Program-made: the position numbers and the translations under genes
DNA from: JAICQM01 sp963781555
GTDB taxonomy: Bacteria > Chloroflexota > Limnocylindria > QHBO01
Length of the DNA stretch: 64,000 nt
Assembly: GCA_963781555.1 (NCBI GenBank)
Contig: CAWAGB010000004.1
Span: forward strand, 85,086-149,085
Direction of reading: 5' to 3'
The notes under the pieces: model-generated
Database searches by the model: none
What the model was told of the DNA's origin: nothing
Seen by the model: only the letters and a program-made list of their open reading frames with translations
In this document: positions 16,667 to 26,341 of the stretch, one piece after another
Position numbering within the stretch: position 1 is the stretch's first letter
Layout of the letters: each line of letters starts with the position of its first letter

Positions 16667-17593
16667 TCACCCGTCGGGCGTGCCGAACCACAGGTGCTCG
16701 AGATCGCGATCCAGCAGGCGACTCAGGCGCTGGACATCCGGCCGCAGTTCTTCGACCAGCGAGCGCCGCAGCGCCGGATCGAGCGGCGTCCGCCGCTCGG
16801 GCGCGGCATTCAGGCGGTCCATCAACGGGCCGACATGTGGCCGCAGCGCCCGCGGCACGATCATCCGCCCCAGTCGGATGACCCATGGCGTAAGGATGGC
16901 GCGCTGCAGCGTTTCGCTGCGTCTCCTGGCGGCTGCGTTGACCACTGATGTTTCCGGCATGGGGATGCGGGGCAGGCCGAGAAAGTCGAGCGCCGACTGG
17001 TACGCGGCGCCCGGGTCGGACCGGAAGTCGTCGAAGATGACGACGTGGACCTGATCGCGTCCGAAGCGGTCGAAGTAGCGCTCGACCTGCGCCGCGTAGC
17101 GCGCCACGTCGCGGTAGAGCAGGCCCTTGACGTTGCGCGGCCGGCGCGGGAGCCGACGGCCCTGGCGGCGATCGTCCTCGGCGGCAAGCGCCTCCGCGAA
17201 CGGGAGCTCTTCGGTGCCGCCGAACCGGCGCCGCCCGTGCAGCGAGTACATCATTTCCACCGGGTCGCGCAGCATGACCAGGATCCGCGCGCCGGGGCGG
17301 GCCGCATGAATATTGGCCGCCGCATCCCTGGAATACAGGTACCAGGTCGAGGCCTCGCCCGCCAGCTGACCGGCATCCGCATCGGCGAAGAGCATTCGAT
17401 ACTCGTCGCGGTCGCGCATGAACGAGACAGAGTCGAGGAAGCTGCCCGAGTCGAGATCGGTGCAGAAGTGGTTCGGTTCCTTGTTGGGGGGAACGTAAAC
17501 CCCCGGATGCCGGCCGAGGTACTCGAACATGTAGGTCGTCCCGCACCGCGGCGCGCCGACGATGAAGAACTCCGGGATGCGGCCCTCACGCAT
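16667..17593 (-). CDS. PAPS-dependent sulfotransferase domain protein
   Basis: 308 residues. The 5'-phosphosulfate loop is at the N-terminus (FFIVGAPRCGTTYMFEYLGRHP), the 3'-phosphate-binding region is ARILVMLRDPVEMMYSLH, and GEASTWYLYS lies between. It transfers sulfate from PAPS to a hydroxyl, here most likely of a surface glycan or lipid, given the flippase whose end overlaps its start by eight bases (17586-17593). ATG 17593 was chosen over an upstream in-frame start because the upstream extension reads inside the flippase gene and the conserved loop follows directly. No PAPS-synthesis genes are in the window. Confidence 0.88.
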   Translation of the reverse strand: MREGRIPEFFIVGAPRCGTTYMFEYLGRHPGVYVPPNKEPNHFCTDLDSGSFLDSVSFMRDRDEYRMLFADADAGQLAGEASTWYLYSRDAAANIHAARPGARILVMLRDPVEMMYSLHGRRRFGGTEELPFAEALAAEDDRRQGRRLPRRPRNVKGLLYRDVARYAAQVERYFDRFGRDQVHVVIFDDFRSDPGAAYQSALDFLGLPRIPMPETSVVNAAARRRSETLQRAILTPWVIRLGRMIVPRALRPHVGPLMDRLNAAPERRTPLDPALRRSLVEELRPDVQRLSRLLDRDLEHLWFGTPDG

Positions 17594-18972
17594 CCGACGG
17601 TCGCCTCTCGCCCACGTTGTGACGGCTCGCACCGCCCGGGTGCAGGCCGAGGGCGGTGGTGTCGATCCCCAGCTCGCGGCGTGCCACGATTGCCAGCCAG
17701 ATGTTCCAGGTGGTCAGGCTCAGAGCGCCTGCCCACGCCGCGCCCTCGACGCCGAGCCACGGGATCAGCGCGGCGCTGACGACCACGGTGACGACGGCTC
17801 CGACGGTGACGCCGAACGCCGCCTGACGCTCGCGCCGGGCCATCGTCAACAGCGTGCCGGCAGACCCCATGGCGGCATTGACCAGCTGGCCCAGGCTGAG
17901 GATTGCCAGCGCCGGAGCCGCGGCAGTGAAGGCCGGAGGGAACGCGAGGTCCAGGAACCACGACCCGAAGAAGATGAAGCCAAGCGCGGGGGGCAGCGAG
18001 CAGAGAAGCGTGACCCGCGCGCTCAGGGTCACGAGGCGACGCAGCTCCTGCGGTCCGTCCCGCGTCCCACAGGCGAGCCGCAGTCGGTGACAGGACGGCG
18101 TTCACGGCAGTCAGCGCGAATGGGATGAGCAGCACGAGCCGCGCTGCGGCACCGTACAGGCCCGATTGCTCCGTCGTGGCGATCAGCCCCAGCAGGACGA
18201 TCCCCGCCTGGTTGTTGATGACCGCGGCGCCACCGAGGATGGCGAACGGCAGGGCGTGGCGGAGCGACGGGAAGGTCGTCCCGCGCGCCAGCGGCGCACC
18301 CGGACTCGACATTGCGCGGACGAGGAACACGGCGCCGAACCCGACCGCCGTGGCGAACGAGAGCGCGAAGAGGACCAGCACCACCGACGCCGGCAGCGGA
18401 ACTCCCAGGATGGCTGCCGCCACGCCGACGAGGATGATGAACGCCAGTGGACGAATCACCATCTCGGGCGCCTGGGCGGCAACGATCCTGCGCATACCCA
18501 GGGTCGCACCCTGCTGAACCCGGTTCCAGGTGGCAAGCGGCAGGGCAAACAGGCCGATCCACACGGCGACCACCGTCTCGGATGCAGCCCCGCGGGCAAC
18601 GAAGAAGCTGACCAGCGCCGCGACAAGACCGATGACCGTAGCCGTCGCAAGCGTCATGAGCCGGGACCCCGATACCACCGCCCGGGCCGCATCAAGCTGG
18701 CCGCGCCTGTCGTGCACGGCGACCTCGCGGGTGAGGAGCCGATCCAGACCGAGGACTCCTGGAATTGCCAGCAGCATCACCAGCGCCATGACGAACACCA
18801 CCAGGCCGTAGCCACTCAGGCTGAGGACGCGCGTCAGCACGATGGCGATGAGAAGATTGAGCGCACTGCCGCCCACGTTGAGGGCGAACGTTCCGGCGGC
18901 ACCGCGTGCCAACCGCTGGGTCAGGCCCGCGTCGTGGGAGGAGGCAGCCGGCGCGGGCTGCTGGTGGTCCAT
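17586..18972 (-). CDS. Polysaccharide flippase (MATE/MOP, Wzx-like), frameshifted
   Basis: Membrane protein of the MOP superfamily that would move lipid-linked glycan across the cytoplasmic membrane. The first frame gives LARGAAGTFALNVGGSALNLL and ten or so hydrophobic segments up to LSPTAARLWDAGRT; the remaining four segments continue in another frame from QELRRLVTLSARVTLL. One extra base near 18052 explains the break, and removing it gives 461 residues, a normal length. It starts a unit with the sulfotransferase. A TACCAT box (18982-18987) and a weak GGTGA sequence precede the ATG. Its place between the sulfotransferase and the secreted beta-helix genes suggests export of the glycan built by the operon at 22.5-32.4 kb. 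Confidence 0.85.
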
Positions 18973-18981
18973 GTCACCTTC

Positions 18982-18987
18982 ATGGTA
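18982..18987 (-). promoter_or_regulatory. -10 box for the flippase-sulfotransferase unit
   Basis: TACCAT on the minus strand ends ten bases before the ATG at 18972. Confidence 0.4.
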
Positions 18988-19138
18988 CTCAAGTCGTGTC
19001 GCGACCCGGCCCGCCGTCCGGTCCGGTGACGTGGCGAGCAGTCCGGAGAGGTCACCGTGCTCGCTGCCACGGACGCGCCTGACCGACGGCGAACCGATGC
19101 GAAACCAATGGCCCACAGACATCCGCCGCCCATGCCCG

Positions 19139-19144
19139 TAGCGT
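19139..19144 (+). promoter_or_regulatory. -10 box for the first beta-helix gene
   Basis: TAGCGT ends seven bases before the ATG at 19151, with no Shine-Dalgarno between. Confidence 0.4.
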
Positions 19145-19150
19145 CCGCAC

Positions 19151-21107
19151 ATGAGATATAAGGCGCTTCCGGTATCGGTTCGAACGTCCTCCTTTCGCTC
19201 GGGCCGCCCCGCGGCCGGGAATCCGGGAGGCAAGCCGGGCGGAGCGCACCGTCTCAAGGACATCGTTGCGCTCATCATCATGATTGCCCTCGTGCCGGCG
19301 ATCGCCCTACCCATGATGACCGCGTCGGCAGGCAACCCAACGCTCACCACCATCGGCATTCTCCAGCCGGGAGTGATGGCCCGCGTCGCGGGCACAGGAT
19401 TCGTCCGCAATACGGCGCTGATCGTGTGGTGGGACGGCACCCAGGTCGCCTCAGCGCGCAGCAATCAGCGAGGCGGATTCGACGTGCCCGTCGCCGTCCC
19501 CGCCGATGCTGCCAGCGGCAGTCACGTTGTGGCTGCCTCCTATGCGAGCGGTGGCAAGAATCGCGCCGTCCCGACGACCATGGTCGTCACCATCACCGTC
19601 ACCGTGACGCCTGCTCCCACGCCGGTGGCAACCGCGGCCCTGCCGACACCGATCCCCACCTCTCCACCGCCGACACCCGCGCCGACGTTGATTCCGAGCC
19701 CCACGGCCACGACATCGCCGCCCGCGGTCCCGAGCGTTGTCGCAACTGCCACATCGGCGCCGACCCAGACCCCGCCTGCCGCGACGCCAAGCGCGTCGCC
19801 CACGACCCTCCCGGGATTCTTCGTCTCCAGCTCCGGCAGTGATGCCAACCCAGGGACAGTCAGTGCCCCGTGGCAGACGCTGCAGCACGCGGCATCCACG
19901 GTGACGGCCGGCGCAACGGTGAACATTCGCGGCGGCACGTATGCCGGGTTCCGGATGACGCGGTCCGGCACCGCCGCCGCACCGATCACGTTCGCGTCGT
20001 ACCCGGGTGAGACGGCCGTCGTCTCCGGGTCCGCCACCACCGTCAACGTGATCGCGTTGGCGGCGGTGCATGACATCGTCCTGCGAGGCCTGACGGTCCA
20101 GGGCGCCGCCGCCGACAAGTCCGGTGCGGGGATACGCGTGGACGGCGGCTCAACTCGCATCCGCGTCGAGTCGAACCTGCTGCGCGAAAACCGCAGCTAC
20201 GGCATCAGCATCGTCGATGCAACCTACGTCACGGTTGACAACAACGAGATCACCGGTAACGCGGAGGGTGTCTACATTCTCCGCGCGGGCACGGGCGTCG
20301 TGGTCAGCAACAACAGCATCCACCACCAGGACCGAATGGTCGTCGCCACCGTCGGTGGCAGCGACGATCACGGCGCCGTTGGGGTCTCATTCGTCACGGA
20401 CGACCGGCCCGGTGCTGGCAACCGGCAATCGGGTCTGGGGCAACCGGGCGCCCAGCCCAGACTACGGGTACGACGGGGGCGCCTTCGAGATCTACGCCGC
20501 GAGCCAGGTTACGATCACCGGCAACACCATGTGGGACAACCGCAACGTCATCGAGACCGGCAGCGACGGCGCGGCATGCAGCGGCAACCGCTTCACGCGC
20601 AACATCGCGTACGGCGCAACGACCGTTGACGTCAGCAAGGGAATGATCCTGCGCTGCGCCGAGGGCATGCTCGTCGCCAATAACACCTTCTACCGCCTCG
20701 ACATGTTCGTCTTCGACATCCAGACAGGCGGCAACTTCGGGACCTCCATCAGCGGCCTCACGCTACTGAATAACGTGGCCATGATGCGAACCGGCAAGGT
20801 GTACGGCATTGCCACCGGCCTTGCCCCGATGGTGCGGGCTGACTACAACGTCGTCTACCAGGAGTCGGGCGGCACGCTCGGCAGCTATGCCGGCTATGGC
20901 TCGACATCGAGCCTGAGTACCTTCCGCGCCTGGACCGGATTTGACGTCCACGGCATGAACGCCGATCCTTCATTCCATCAAGCCGGTACCCTTGACTTCC
21001 GGGTGACCGTGGATTCCCCCGCCATCGATCGCGGCACCTCGGTTCCCGGGGTCACCGAAGGAGTCATTGGCGCGGCACCAGATATTGGACGCTATGAATC
21101 GCATTGA
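19151..21107 (+). CDS. Secreted right-handed beta-helix protein with IPT-like domain, frameshifted
   Basis: After correcting one extra base near 20398 the gene encodes 651 residues. Residues 36-58 form a hydrophobic export signal ending in TASA. A beta-sandwich (about 60-140) follows, then a Pro/Thr-rich linker (about 150-225) with PTPIPTSPPPTPAPT. From GFFVSSSGSDANPGTVSAPW a DUF1565/pectate-lyase-like parallel beta-helix runs to the end, with repeated turns such as NNEITGNAEGVYIL. Such domains bind or cleave polysaccharides outside the cell. The helix domain is paralogous to the whole next gene (SDDHGAVGVSFV versus SDDHGGVGISVV; RNIAYGATTVDVSKGMILRCAE versus RNVAYGATTKDVSKGMVFRCAE), which is why the frameshift can be placed confidently. 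Its last 14 bases overlap the next gene. Confidence 0.82.
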
Positions 21108-22503
21108 CCAACACCGCCGCGGCACCCTGCCGCTTGCCGTCGGCTTCCTTCTCGCGACCGTCCTCCAGGTAGCGGTCACCGCACCCGCCGCAGCCGCGAC
21201 GAACTACTACGTCAGCCCGCGCGGCAACGACAGCAACCCCGGCTCGTCGTCCCAGCCCTGGCGAACCCTCCAGCGCGCCGCAGACGTGGCCCCGCCCGGA
21301 GCCGTCGTCCAGATTCGGGGCGGCACCTACGCTCCCTTCGTCATGAAGCGCTCGGGAACCTCCAGCCAACCGATCGTCTTCCAGCGTTACGGCACGGAGG
21401 ACGTGGCGGTGGTCGGAACAGCCGCGACGGACAATGTGATCAAGATCACCGCCGCGCATGACGTCGTCATCCGTGCCCTGCGCGTCACCGGAGCCGCACA
21501 CAGCAGGGGCGGGGCCGGCATCCGGGTCGAGAATGGCTCGACTCGCGTGCGAATCGAGAGCAACGGCATCTACGAGAATCGCAGCTACGGCGTGTCCGTG
21601 GTCGACTCCACGTACATCACCGTGTATGACAACGCGATCAGCGGAAATGCCGAGGGCGTCTTTGTGCTGCGGGGCGGCAACGGCGTCCAGGTAGTGTCGA
21701 ACCGGGTCCATCACCAGGACCGTATGGTCGTCGCGACGCAGGGCGGCTCCGATGATCATGGTGGCGTCGGCATTTCGGTCGTGCACAGCACGGGCGGCGC
21801 CCGCATCAGCTCGAACACCATCTGGGGCAACCGTGCCGTGAGCCCTGATTGGGGGTACGACGGCGGCGCCGTCGAGATCTACGACGCGAGCAACGTCGTG
21901 ATCGAGGGCAACGTCATGTGGGACAACCGGATGGTCATCGAAACCGGTTCTGATGCCAACGGCTGCTACAACAACATCTTCCGCCGGAATGTTGCGTATG
22001 GCGCGACAACGAAGGACGTGAGCAAGGGCATGGTGTTCCGCTGTGCGGAGAACATGCTGGTTGCCAACAACACCTTCCATGCGCTGGACACGTTCGTGTT
22101 CGATCTCAAGCAGGGCGGGACGAACCATTCGACATCGATCGCCGGGCTGCGGATCATGAACAACATCGCGGTCCAGCGACCGGGCGCGAAGGTGTACGGG
22201 CTCGAATCGGCGCTGCCATCGTCGGTCCGGATCGAATTCAATCTCGCCTACAACCCCGGCGGGACGATTGCGTCGAAGTCAGGGGCGGGATGGACGGCCA
22301 GCATGGCGACATGGCAGTCGTGGGGCTACGACCGTGTCGGGGTGAATGCCGACCCGCGGTTCGTCAACGCCGCCGGGCACGACTACCGATTGACGAGTGG
22401 GTCACCGGCGAGAGATCGCGGCACCTGGGCGGTCGGCGGCTTTGCCGCGTTCCCGATTGTCGGTGCGAATCCGGACATGGGACGGTGGGAGTTCTATCCC
22501 TGA
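21094..22503 (+). CDS. Secreted right-handed beta-helix protein
   Basis: 469 residues. A Sec signal peptide (LPLAVGFLLATVLQVAVTAPAAAA) is followed directly by YYVSPRGNDSNPGSSSQPW, the start of a DUF1565/PL9-like parallel beta-helix domain that fills the rest. PbH1-like turns recur (ESNGIYENRSYGVSVVDSTY, NAISGNAEGVFVL, SNTIWGNRAVS). It lacks the N-terminal sandwich and linker of the preceding paralogue, so it would be a freely secreted form. Its role is probably polysaccharide binding or lysis; I see no certain catalytic residues. The ATG overlaps the end of the upstream gene by 14 bases, so the pair is co-transcribed. Confidence 0.85.
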   Translation: MNRIDQHRRGTLPLAVGFLLATVLQVAVTAPAAAATNYYVSPRGNDSNPGSSSQPWRTLQRAADVAPPGAVVQIRGGTYAPFVMKRSGTSSQPIVFQRYGTEDVAVVGTAATDNVIKITAAHDVVIRALRVTGAAHSRGGAGIRVENGSTRVRIESNGIYENRSYGVSVVDSTYITVYDNAISGNAEGVFVLRGGNGVQVVSNRVHHQDRMVVATQGGSDDHGGVGISVVHSTGGARISSNTIWGNRAVSPDWGYDGGAVEIYDASNVVIEGNVMWDNRMVIETGSDANGCYNNIFRRNVAYGATTKDVSKGMVFRCAENMLVANNTFHALDTFVFDLKQGGTNHSTSIAGLRIMNNIAVQRPGAKVYGLESALPSSVRIEFNLAYNPGGTIASKSGAGWTASMATWQSWGYDRVGVNADPRFVNAAGHDYRLTSGSPARDRGTWAVGGFAAFPIVGANPDMGRWEFYP

Positions 22504-22524
22504 CCGGCGCCACGACGGAGGTCG

Positions 22525-23241
22525 TCAGAGCTCGAGGCTGACCTCGCGGTAGGGCTCGCGCTCGTCGCCTCGGAACAGCTCGACCTCAATCCGCTGCGCC
22601 CCGTCGGGCGCCTGGATCGGCAATGAAAATGTCTCGCCCGGCGCGAGTTCGATCACGTGCTCGTCGGACTCGGTGCTCACCACGAGCCGGAACCGCGTTC
22701 GGGTGAGCTCCTCGCTGTCGACGCTGATGTTCACGGTATCCGACAACCGCTCGATGGAGAGCTGCGTGAAGCCGGGGTCCGTACGCACATTGGCCGCCAC
22801 GACGGCGACGATGCCCGCGAGCCCCACCAGGACTGCGCCGGCAACGAGCTGGAGCCCATCGGCTCGCTCAACGGGGCGCAGGCTCGACCGCCGGGGCAGG
22901 CGTTGGCCGGCCGGGCGGACCCGGACAAGCACGGCCGCTGCGACCGCGCTCACGCCGCCGAGCAGGACGATCCACGAGAATGCGGACACTCCGCTCGGGA
23001 AGAGATTCATCACCTGCGCCCCGAGGATGATCAAGACGATGCTCAGGCTGACCGCGAAGAGAAGCCGCTCGACGCGGCCCACATCGGTTCTGCCCAGGAT
23101 CAGCTCGCCGAGGAGGAAGCCGGGAATTCCATACACCGCCGCCGCGACGAGCCACGACGGCAGCAACCCAGCGGCGCCGGCGATGATCAGCACCACAAGG
23201 AGCAGAGCCAGGAGCGGATAGCCGAGTTGCTGACGCCTCAT
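22525..23241 (-). CDS. DUF1616-like membrane protein
   Basis: 238 residues. Residues 1-150 hold five or so hydrophobic segments (LLALLLVVLIIAGAAGLLP, YGIPGFLLGELILG, LLFAVSLSIVLIILGAQVM, and two more), with an outward soluble C-terminal region (about 165-238) rich in beta strands. The topology and the early GIPGFLLGELILGRTDVG resemble the DUF1616 family seen in surface-glycan operons. The function is unknown. The start overlaps the stop of the upstream membrane gene (ATGA, 23238-23241). It is the last gene of the ten-gene glycan operon. Confidence 0.75.
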   Translation of the reverse strand: MRRQQLGYPLLALLLVVLIIAGAAGLLPSWLVAAAVYGIPGFLLGELILGRTDVGRVERLLFAVSLSIVLIILGAQVMNLFPSGVSAFSWIVLLGGVSAVAAAVLVRVRPAGQRLPRRSSLRPVERADGLQLVAGAVLVGLAGIVAVVAANVRTDPGFTQLSIERLSDTVNISVDSEELTRTRFRLVVSTESDEHVIELAPGETFSLPIQAPDGAQRIEVELFRGDEREPYREVSLEL

Positions 23242-25094
23242 CGAGTCAGGCCCTGGACGTCGTAGATCTGCAGATCGCCGCTGTCGTAGATCCGGCTCGT
23301 GTCACGAACCTGATCGAAGTTGTCAAGCTGGCTCGGCCGCATCGGTTCCTCTGCCGCCCTTCGCAGGCGCTCGGCCTTCTCGTAGTAGTACCCGACGTAG
23401 GGCGGGCCCTCCGACAGGCGGCGATCGATCACCGTGAACTCGACGCCGCCACGGCGCAGAACATTGATCTCCGTCGGCCCGATGGCATCGGTGATGAACA
23501 CGGCCCACTCCGCCGTCCCGGCACCGTGCGCGAATACAACGCGCTGGTGACCGTACGCACCCAGCAGCAGCCGGTTGAGACGATCCGATGCGAATGCGCG
23601 GTTCGGACCGAGGTGCGCGACGGTCCACTCCGCCATCGCGAGGCTCTGGAGGTTGATCGAACGCGAGTCCGCCTCGACGAGGTACGGTCCCGGCAGACGC
23701 TGCCAGGACGGTGATCCCACGATCACACCGCCGACCAGGAGCAGTCCCGCCGCCGCCGAGAGGGAGAGGCGACGCCACCGCGGCCGCCAGCGGACGATCT
23801 CCGTCGAGAGCACCCAGGCAACAGCCAGCGCGATCGCAAATGCAGCCCCGATGAAGACGAACGCCGACGAGCGGGCTGCCAGCTCACCACCGGCGCGCGT
23901 CGATCGCACCACGAGGATTGCCGGGTACGCCACCGCGATCGCCATCAGGGAAATCGCCAACGGGTTGGGCCGGTAACGTCGCCAGGTGACCACCGCCCCG
24001 ATGCCGATGCCGCCGAGCGTGATCACCGTGGCAGCAACTGCGCTGATGCGCTCCCACAGTGGTGCCACGAGCCCGGTCTCGGCGGTGAACAGGGGCCGTG
24101 TCACATCCTCGCCCAGCAGGAGTCCAACGAACTGCCGAACGGCATCGATGATCGGCGGGCCAAGATAAGCCACCGTCGCCTGGGCCGCCACCGCCAACCA
24201 GATGATGAACAGGGCGCCAAGCAGGGCGGCACCCTCCGCCGCGCGCCGGGCCGCGAGGCCATTGCGGCCGAAGACGAGGTACACGACCGAGATGACGGTC
24301 AGGATCCCGACCGTCGCGAGCGTGGTCACGTGATGGGTCAGCACCAATGCCAGCGATAGCAGGATCACGATCCCCGCGTACACCCGGGCCGTCCGCCCGG
24401 TGGCCTCCATTCGCCGAATCGTCGCCAGGATGAGCACGGCGCTGATGGCGATGGCGAGAGACTCGTACACGAAGGTCGAGCTGAAAAAGACGTAGCTCGG
24501 GTTGAGCATGTAGATCCCGACGCCGATGCCGGCCAGCCAGGCGGACTTGAAGGCGCGCTCATAGATGAGGAACAGGGCCACGGTGAGGATGGCGCGGGCC
24601 AAGCCGATGACGATCAGGCCACCAAGGAAGATGTCCGCCCCGCCGAGCTGGTTGAGGACTGCGACGTTCGACTCCAGTCCCGGGTACGGCGGGCTGACGA
24701 CGAGCAGCGGGTTCGCATCGAACAGGCGCCCGCTGGTGATGATGTCGAACGCCGTCCTCCAGTGGAGAAGCTCGTCATGGCGGGTGAATGCGATGGGGTC
24801 GCGAAAGACCTTGACCAGGTAAAGGCCTTCGGCGGTCAGGAGCAGCAGGCCGACCCTCTCGAGGCGGCCTCCGTCGCGGGCCAGCAGACGCAGCGCTCCG
24901 GGCACGACGATGAGGAGGAGGCCGACCCAGAACATGACGTTCGTCACCATCTCGGGCACGGTGCTGCCGACTCGCAACAGCGACATCGAAACGGAGACGA
25001 GGAGCAGGCCAGCACCGGCGAGAAGCGCGGCCGCGGGGAAGCCTCCCAGCTCCACCGTGCGCGCCGCCGGCGCCGTCTCGCGCGCCTTGCTCAT
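23238..25094 (-). CDS. Large polytopic membrane protein, glycosyltransferase-C/polymerase-like
   Basis: 618 residues with roughly 13 hydrophobic segments in residues 20-470 and a soluble C-terminal region of about 140 residues. The loop after the third segments contains RHDELLHWRTAFDIITSGRLF followed by NPLLVVSPPYPGLE, an arrangement like the first periplasmic loop of GT-C glycosyltransferases or O-antigen-type polymerases, where an acidic pair is catalytic. The family is not certain. Its place in the operon (after three GT4 genes, before a DUF1616-like protein) suggests polymerisation or modification of the exported glycan. The ATG overlaps the stop of the GT4 gene upstream (25091-25094). 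Confidence 0.75.
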   Translation of the reverse strand: MSKARETAPAARTVELGGFPAAALLAGAGLLLVSVSMSLLRVGSTVPEMVTNVMFWVGLLLIVVPGALRLLARDGGRLERVGLLLLTAEGLYLVKVFRDPIAFTRHDELLHWRTAFDIITSGRLFDANPLLVVSPPYPGLESNVAVLNQLGGADIFLGGLIVIGLARAILTVALFLIYERAFKSAWLAGIGVGIYMLNPSYVFFSSTFVYESLAIAISAVLILATIRRMEATGRTARVYAGIVILLSLALVLTHHVTTLATVGILTVISVVYLVFGRNGLAARRAAEGAALLGALFIIWLAVAAQATVAYLGPPIIDAVRQFVGLLLGEDVTRPLFTAETGLVAPLWERISAVAATVITLGGIGIGAVVTWRRYRPNPLAISLMAIAVAYPAILVVRSTRAGGELAARSSAFVFIGAAFAIALAVAWVLSTEIVRWRPRWRRLSLSAAAGLLLVGGVIVGSPSWQRLPGPYLVEADSRSINLQSLAMAEWTVAHLGPNRAFASDRLNRLLLGAYGHQRVVFAHGAGTAEWAVFITDAIGPTEINVLRRGGVEFTVIDRRLSEGPPYVGYYYEKAERLRRAAEEPMRPSQLDNFDQVRDTSRIYDSGDLQIYDVQGLTR

Positions 25095-26341
25095 GTCTGA
25101 GTCCCTCCCGTCTCGTCCGTGACCAGGCTCCTGTACACCAACTCTATCCGAGGAATGACCGTCGCGGCCAGATACTGCCGGGAATGCAGTCGCGCGGCGG
25201 CGGACAGTCGCGCGCGCTCGTCGGGGCGGACGATGAGCGACGAGAGTGCCGCGGAGAGCTGCGCGGCATCGCCGGGGGTGACCACCACGCCCGCCCGCCC
25301 TTCGTCGAGGAGCTCGGGAATGCCCCCGGAGCGAGCGCCGATCATCGGCACACCGGCGGTGAGCGCTTCGATGACGACGGTGGGGCAGGGCTCTGGCCAG
25401 ATGGATGGGCAGACGCCGATGAGACAGCGCCGCCACGCGGACATGACAGCCGCGTGCGGCCAGTCGAGGTGCAGCTCGACGCCCGGAGGCGCCGAAGCGA
25501 TCAGCTCATCGGTATCGGGCGCACGAAAGCCGATCACGACCAGGGGTGGCGGGGCGTCGAGGCGACGATAGGCATCGAAGAGGACATCGAGCCCCTTGAC
25601 CCTGCTGATTGCGCCGACGAAGAGGAGGAAGGGGCCGTCGGGCAGGGGTGCGGGCGTCACGCCCGTGTCGGCAGCCTGGTCCCCCAGCGCGTCCGGAACG
25701 AAGTTCGGGACGACCGTGTACGGGCGGCCCGCCTCGGCGAGCCCGTTGCGGTCTGCGACCGACTGGCTGACCGCGAGGTAATGCCCGACGCTCGCGTCGT
25801 GCCAGCCCCCAAGCGCCCAGAGAGCGCCGGTCGTCGCAACGCCCCGGGCCAGACCATAGTGCCGCACGGCGCAGGGCGGGCACTTCGTCACCCCCGGCCC
25901 CGAGCAGACCGCACCGTCACGCATCATCGTCTGCTTGGCACACACGCGGCCATAGTTGTGCAGGGTCTCGACCAGGGGAAGCCGGTGGATTGCCAGCGCC
26001 GGCAATGCCGAGTGCGAAAGCCAGTTGTGCGCGTGGATGATGTCGGGCCGCTGGCGTCGCATGATATGGGCCAGCGCCGTGGTGGCCGCAGGGTCAGGAA
26101 AGGGTGCCGCGGCGCGGGGAATGCCCGCCGTGTGCAGCCCCGGAAGCTGCTGCAGCCAGCCTCGGATGCGGTGGATGCGCACCGCCCCGTCCGTCTCCTC
26201 GGCGGCGACATCGCCCTCGTGGAGGGTGACCACATCCACCTCGTGGCCCCGCGCTGCCAGGCCGCGGGCGAGGCTCTGGACGTGCAGCTCCGCGCCGCCG
26301 GGCACCGGCGGATAGAACTGCGCCAACTGGAGGATCTTCAT
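25091..26341 (-). CDS. Glycosyltransferase family 4 (GT-B fold)
   Basis: 416 residues. The N-terminus KILQLAQFYPPVPGGAELH carries the GGxE acceptor-domain loop, and the C-terminal donor domain has FLLFVGAISRVKGLDVLFDAYRRL and PSIWPEPCPTVVIEALTAGVP with the nucleotide-sugar E-x7-E motif. A Cys-rich stretch (CAKQTMM..GAVCSGPGVTKCPPC) is like that of capsule GT4 enzymes. It adds a sugar to a lipid-linked glycan at the inner membrane face; donor and acceptor are unknown. The ATG at 26341 shares one base with the stop of the upstream gene, and its stop overlaps the next gene by four bases. Confidence 0.9.
   Translation of the reverse strand: MKILQLAQFYPPVPGGAELHVQSLARGLAARGHEVDVVTLHEGDVAAEETDGAVRIHRIRGWLQQLPGLHTAGIPRAAAPFPDPAATTALAHIMRRQRPDIIHAHNWLSHSALPALAIHRLPLVETLHNYGRVCAKQTMMRDGAVCSGPGVTKCPPCAVRHYGLARGVATTGALWALGGWHDASVGHYLAVSQSVADRNGLAEAGRPYTVVPNFVPDALGDQAADTGVTPAPLPDGPFLLFVGAISRVKGLDVLFDAYRRLDAPPPLVVIGFRAPDTDELIASAPPGVELHLDWPHAAVMSAWRRCLIGVCPSIWPEPCPTVVIEALTAGVPMIGARSGGIPELLDEGRAGVVVTPGDAAQLSAALSSLIVRPDERARLSAAARLHSRQYLAATVIPRIELVYRSLVTDETGGTQT

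Noticed and set aside
17251..19464. A 737-residue minus-strand frame running through the flippase into the sulfotransferase
   Set aside because: It follows the flippase frame only to about 18052, then reads shadow sequence; its N-terminal extension before 18972 has no conserved features.
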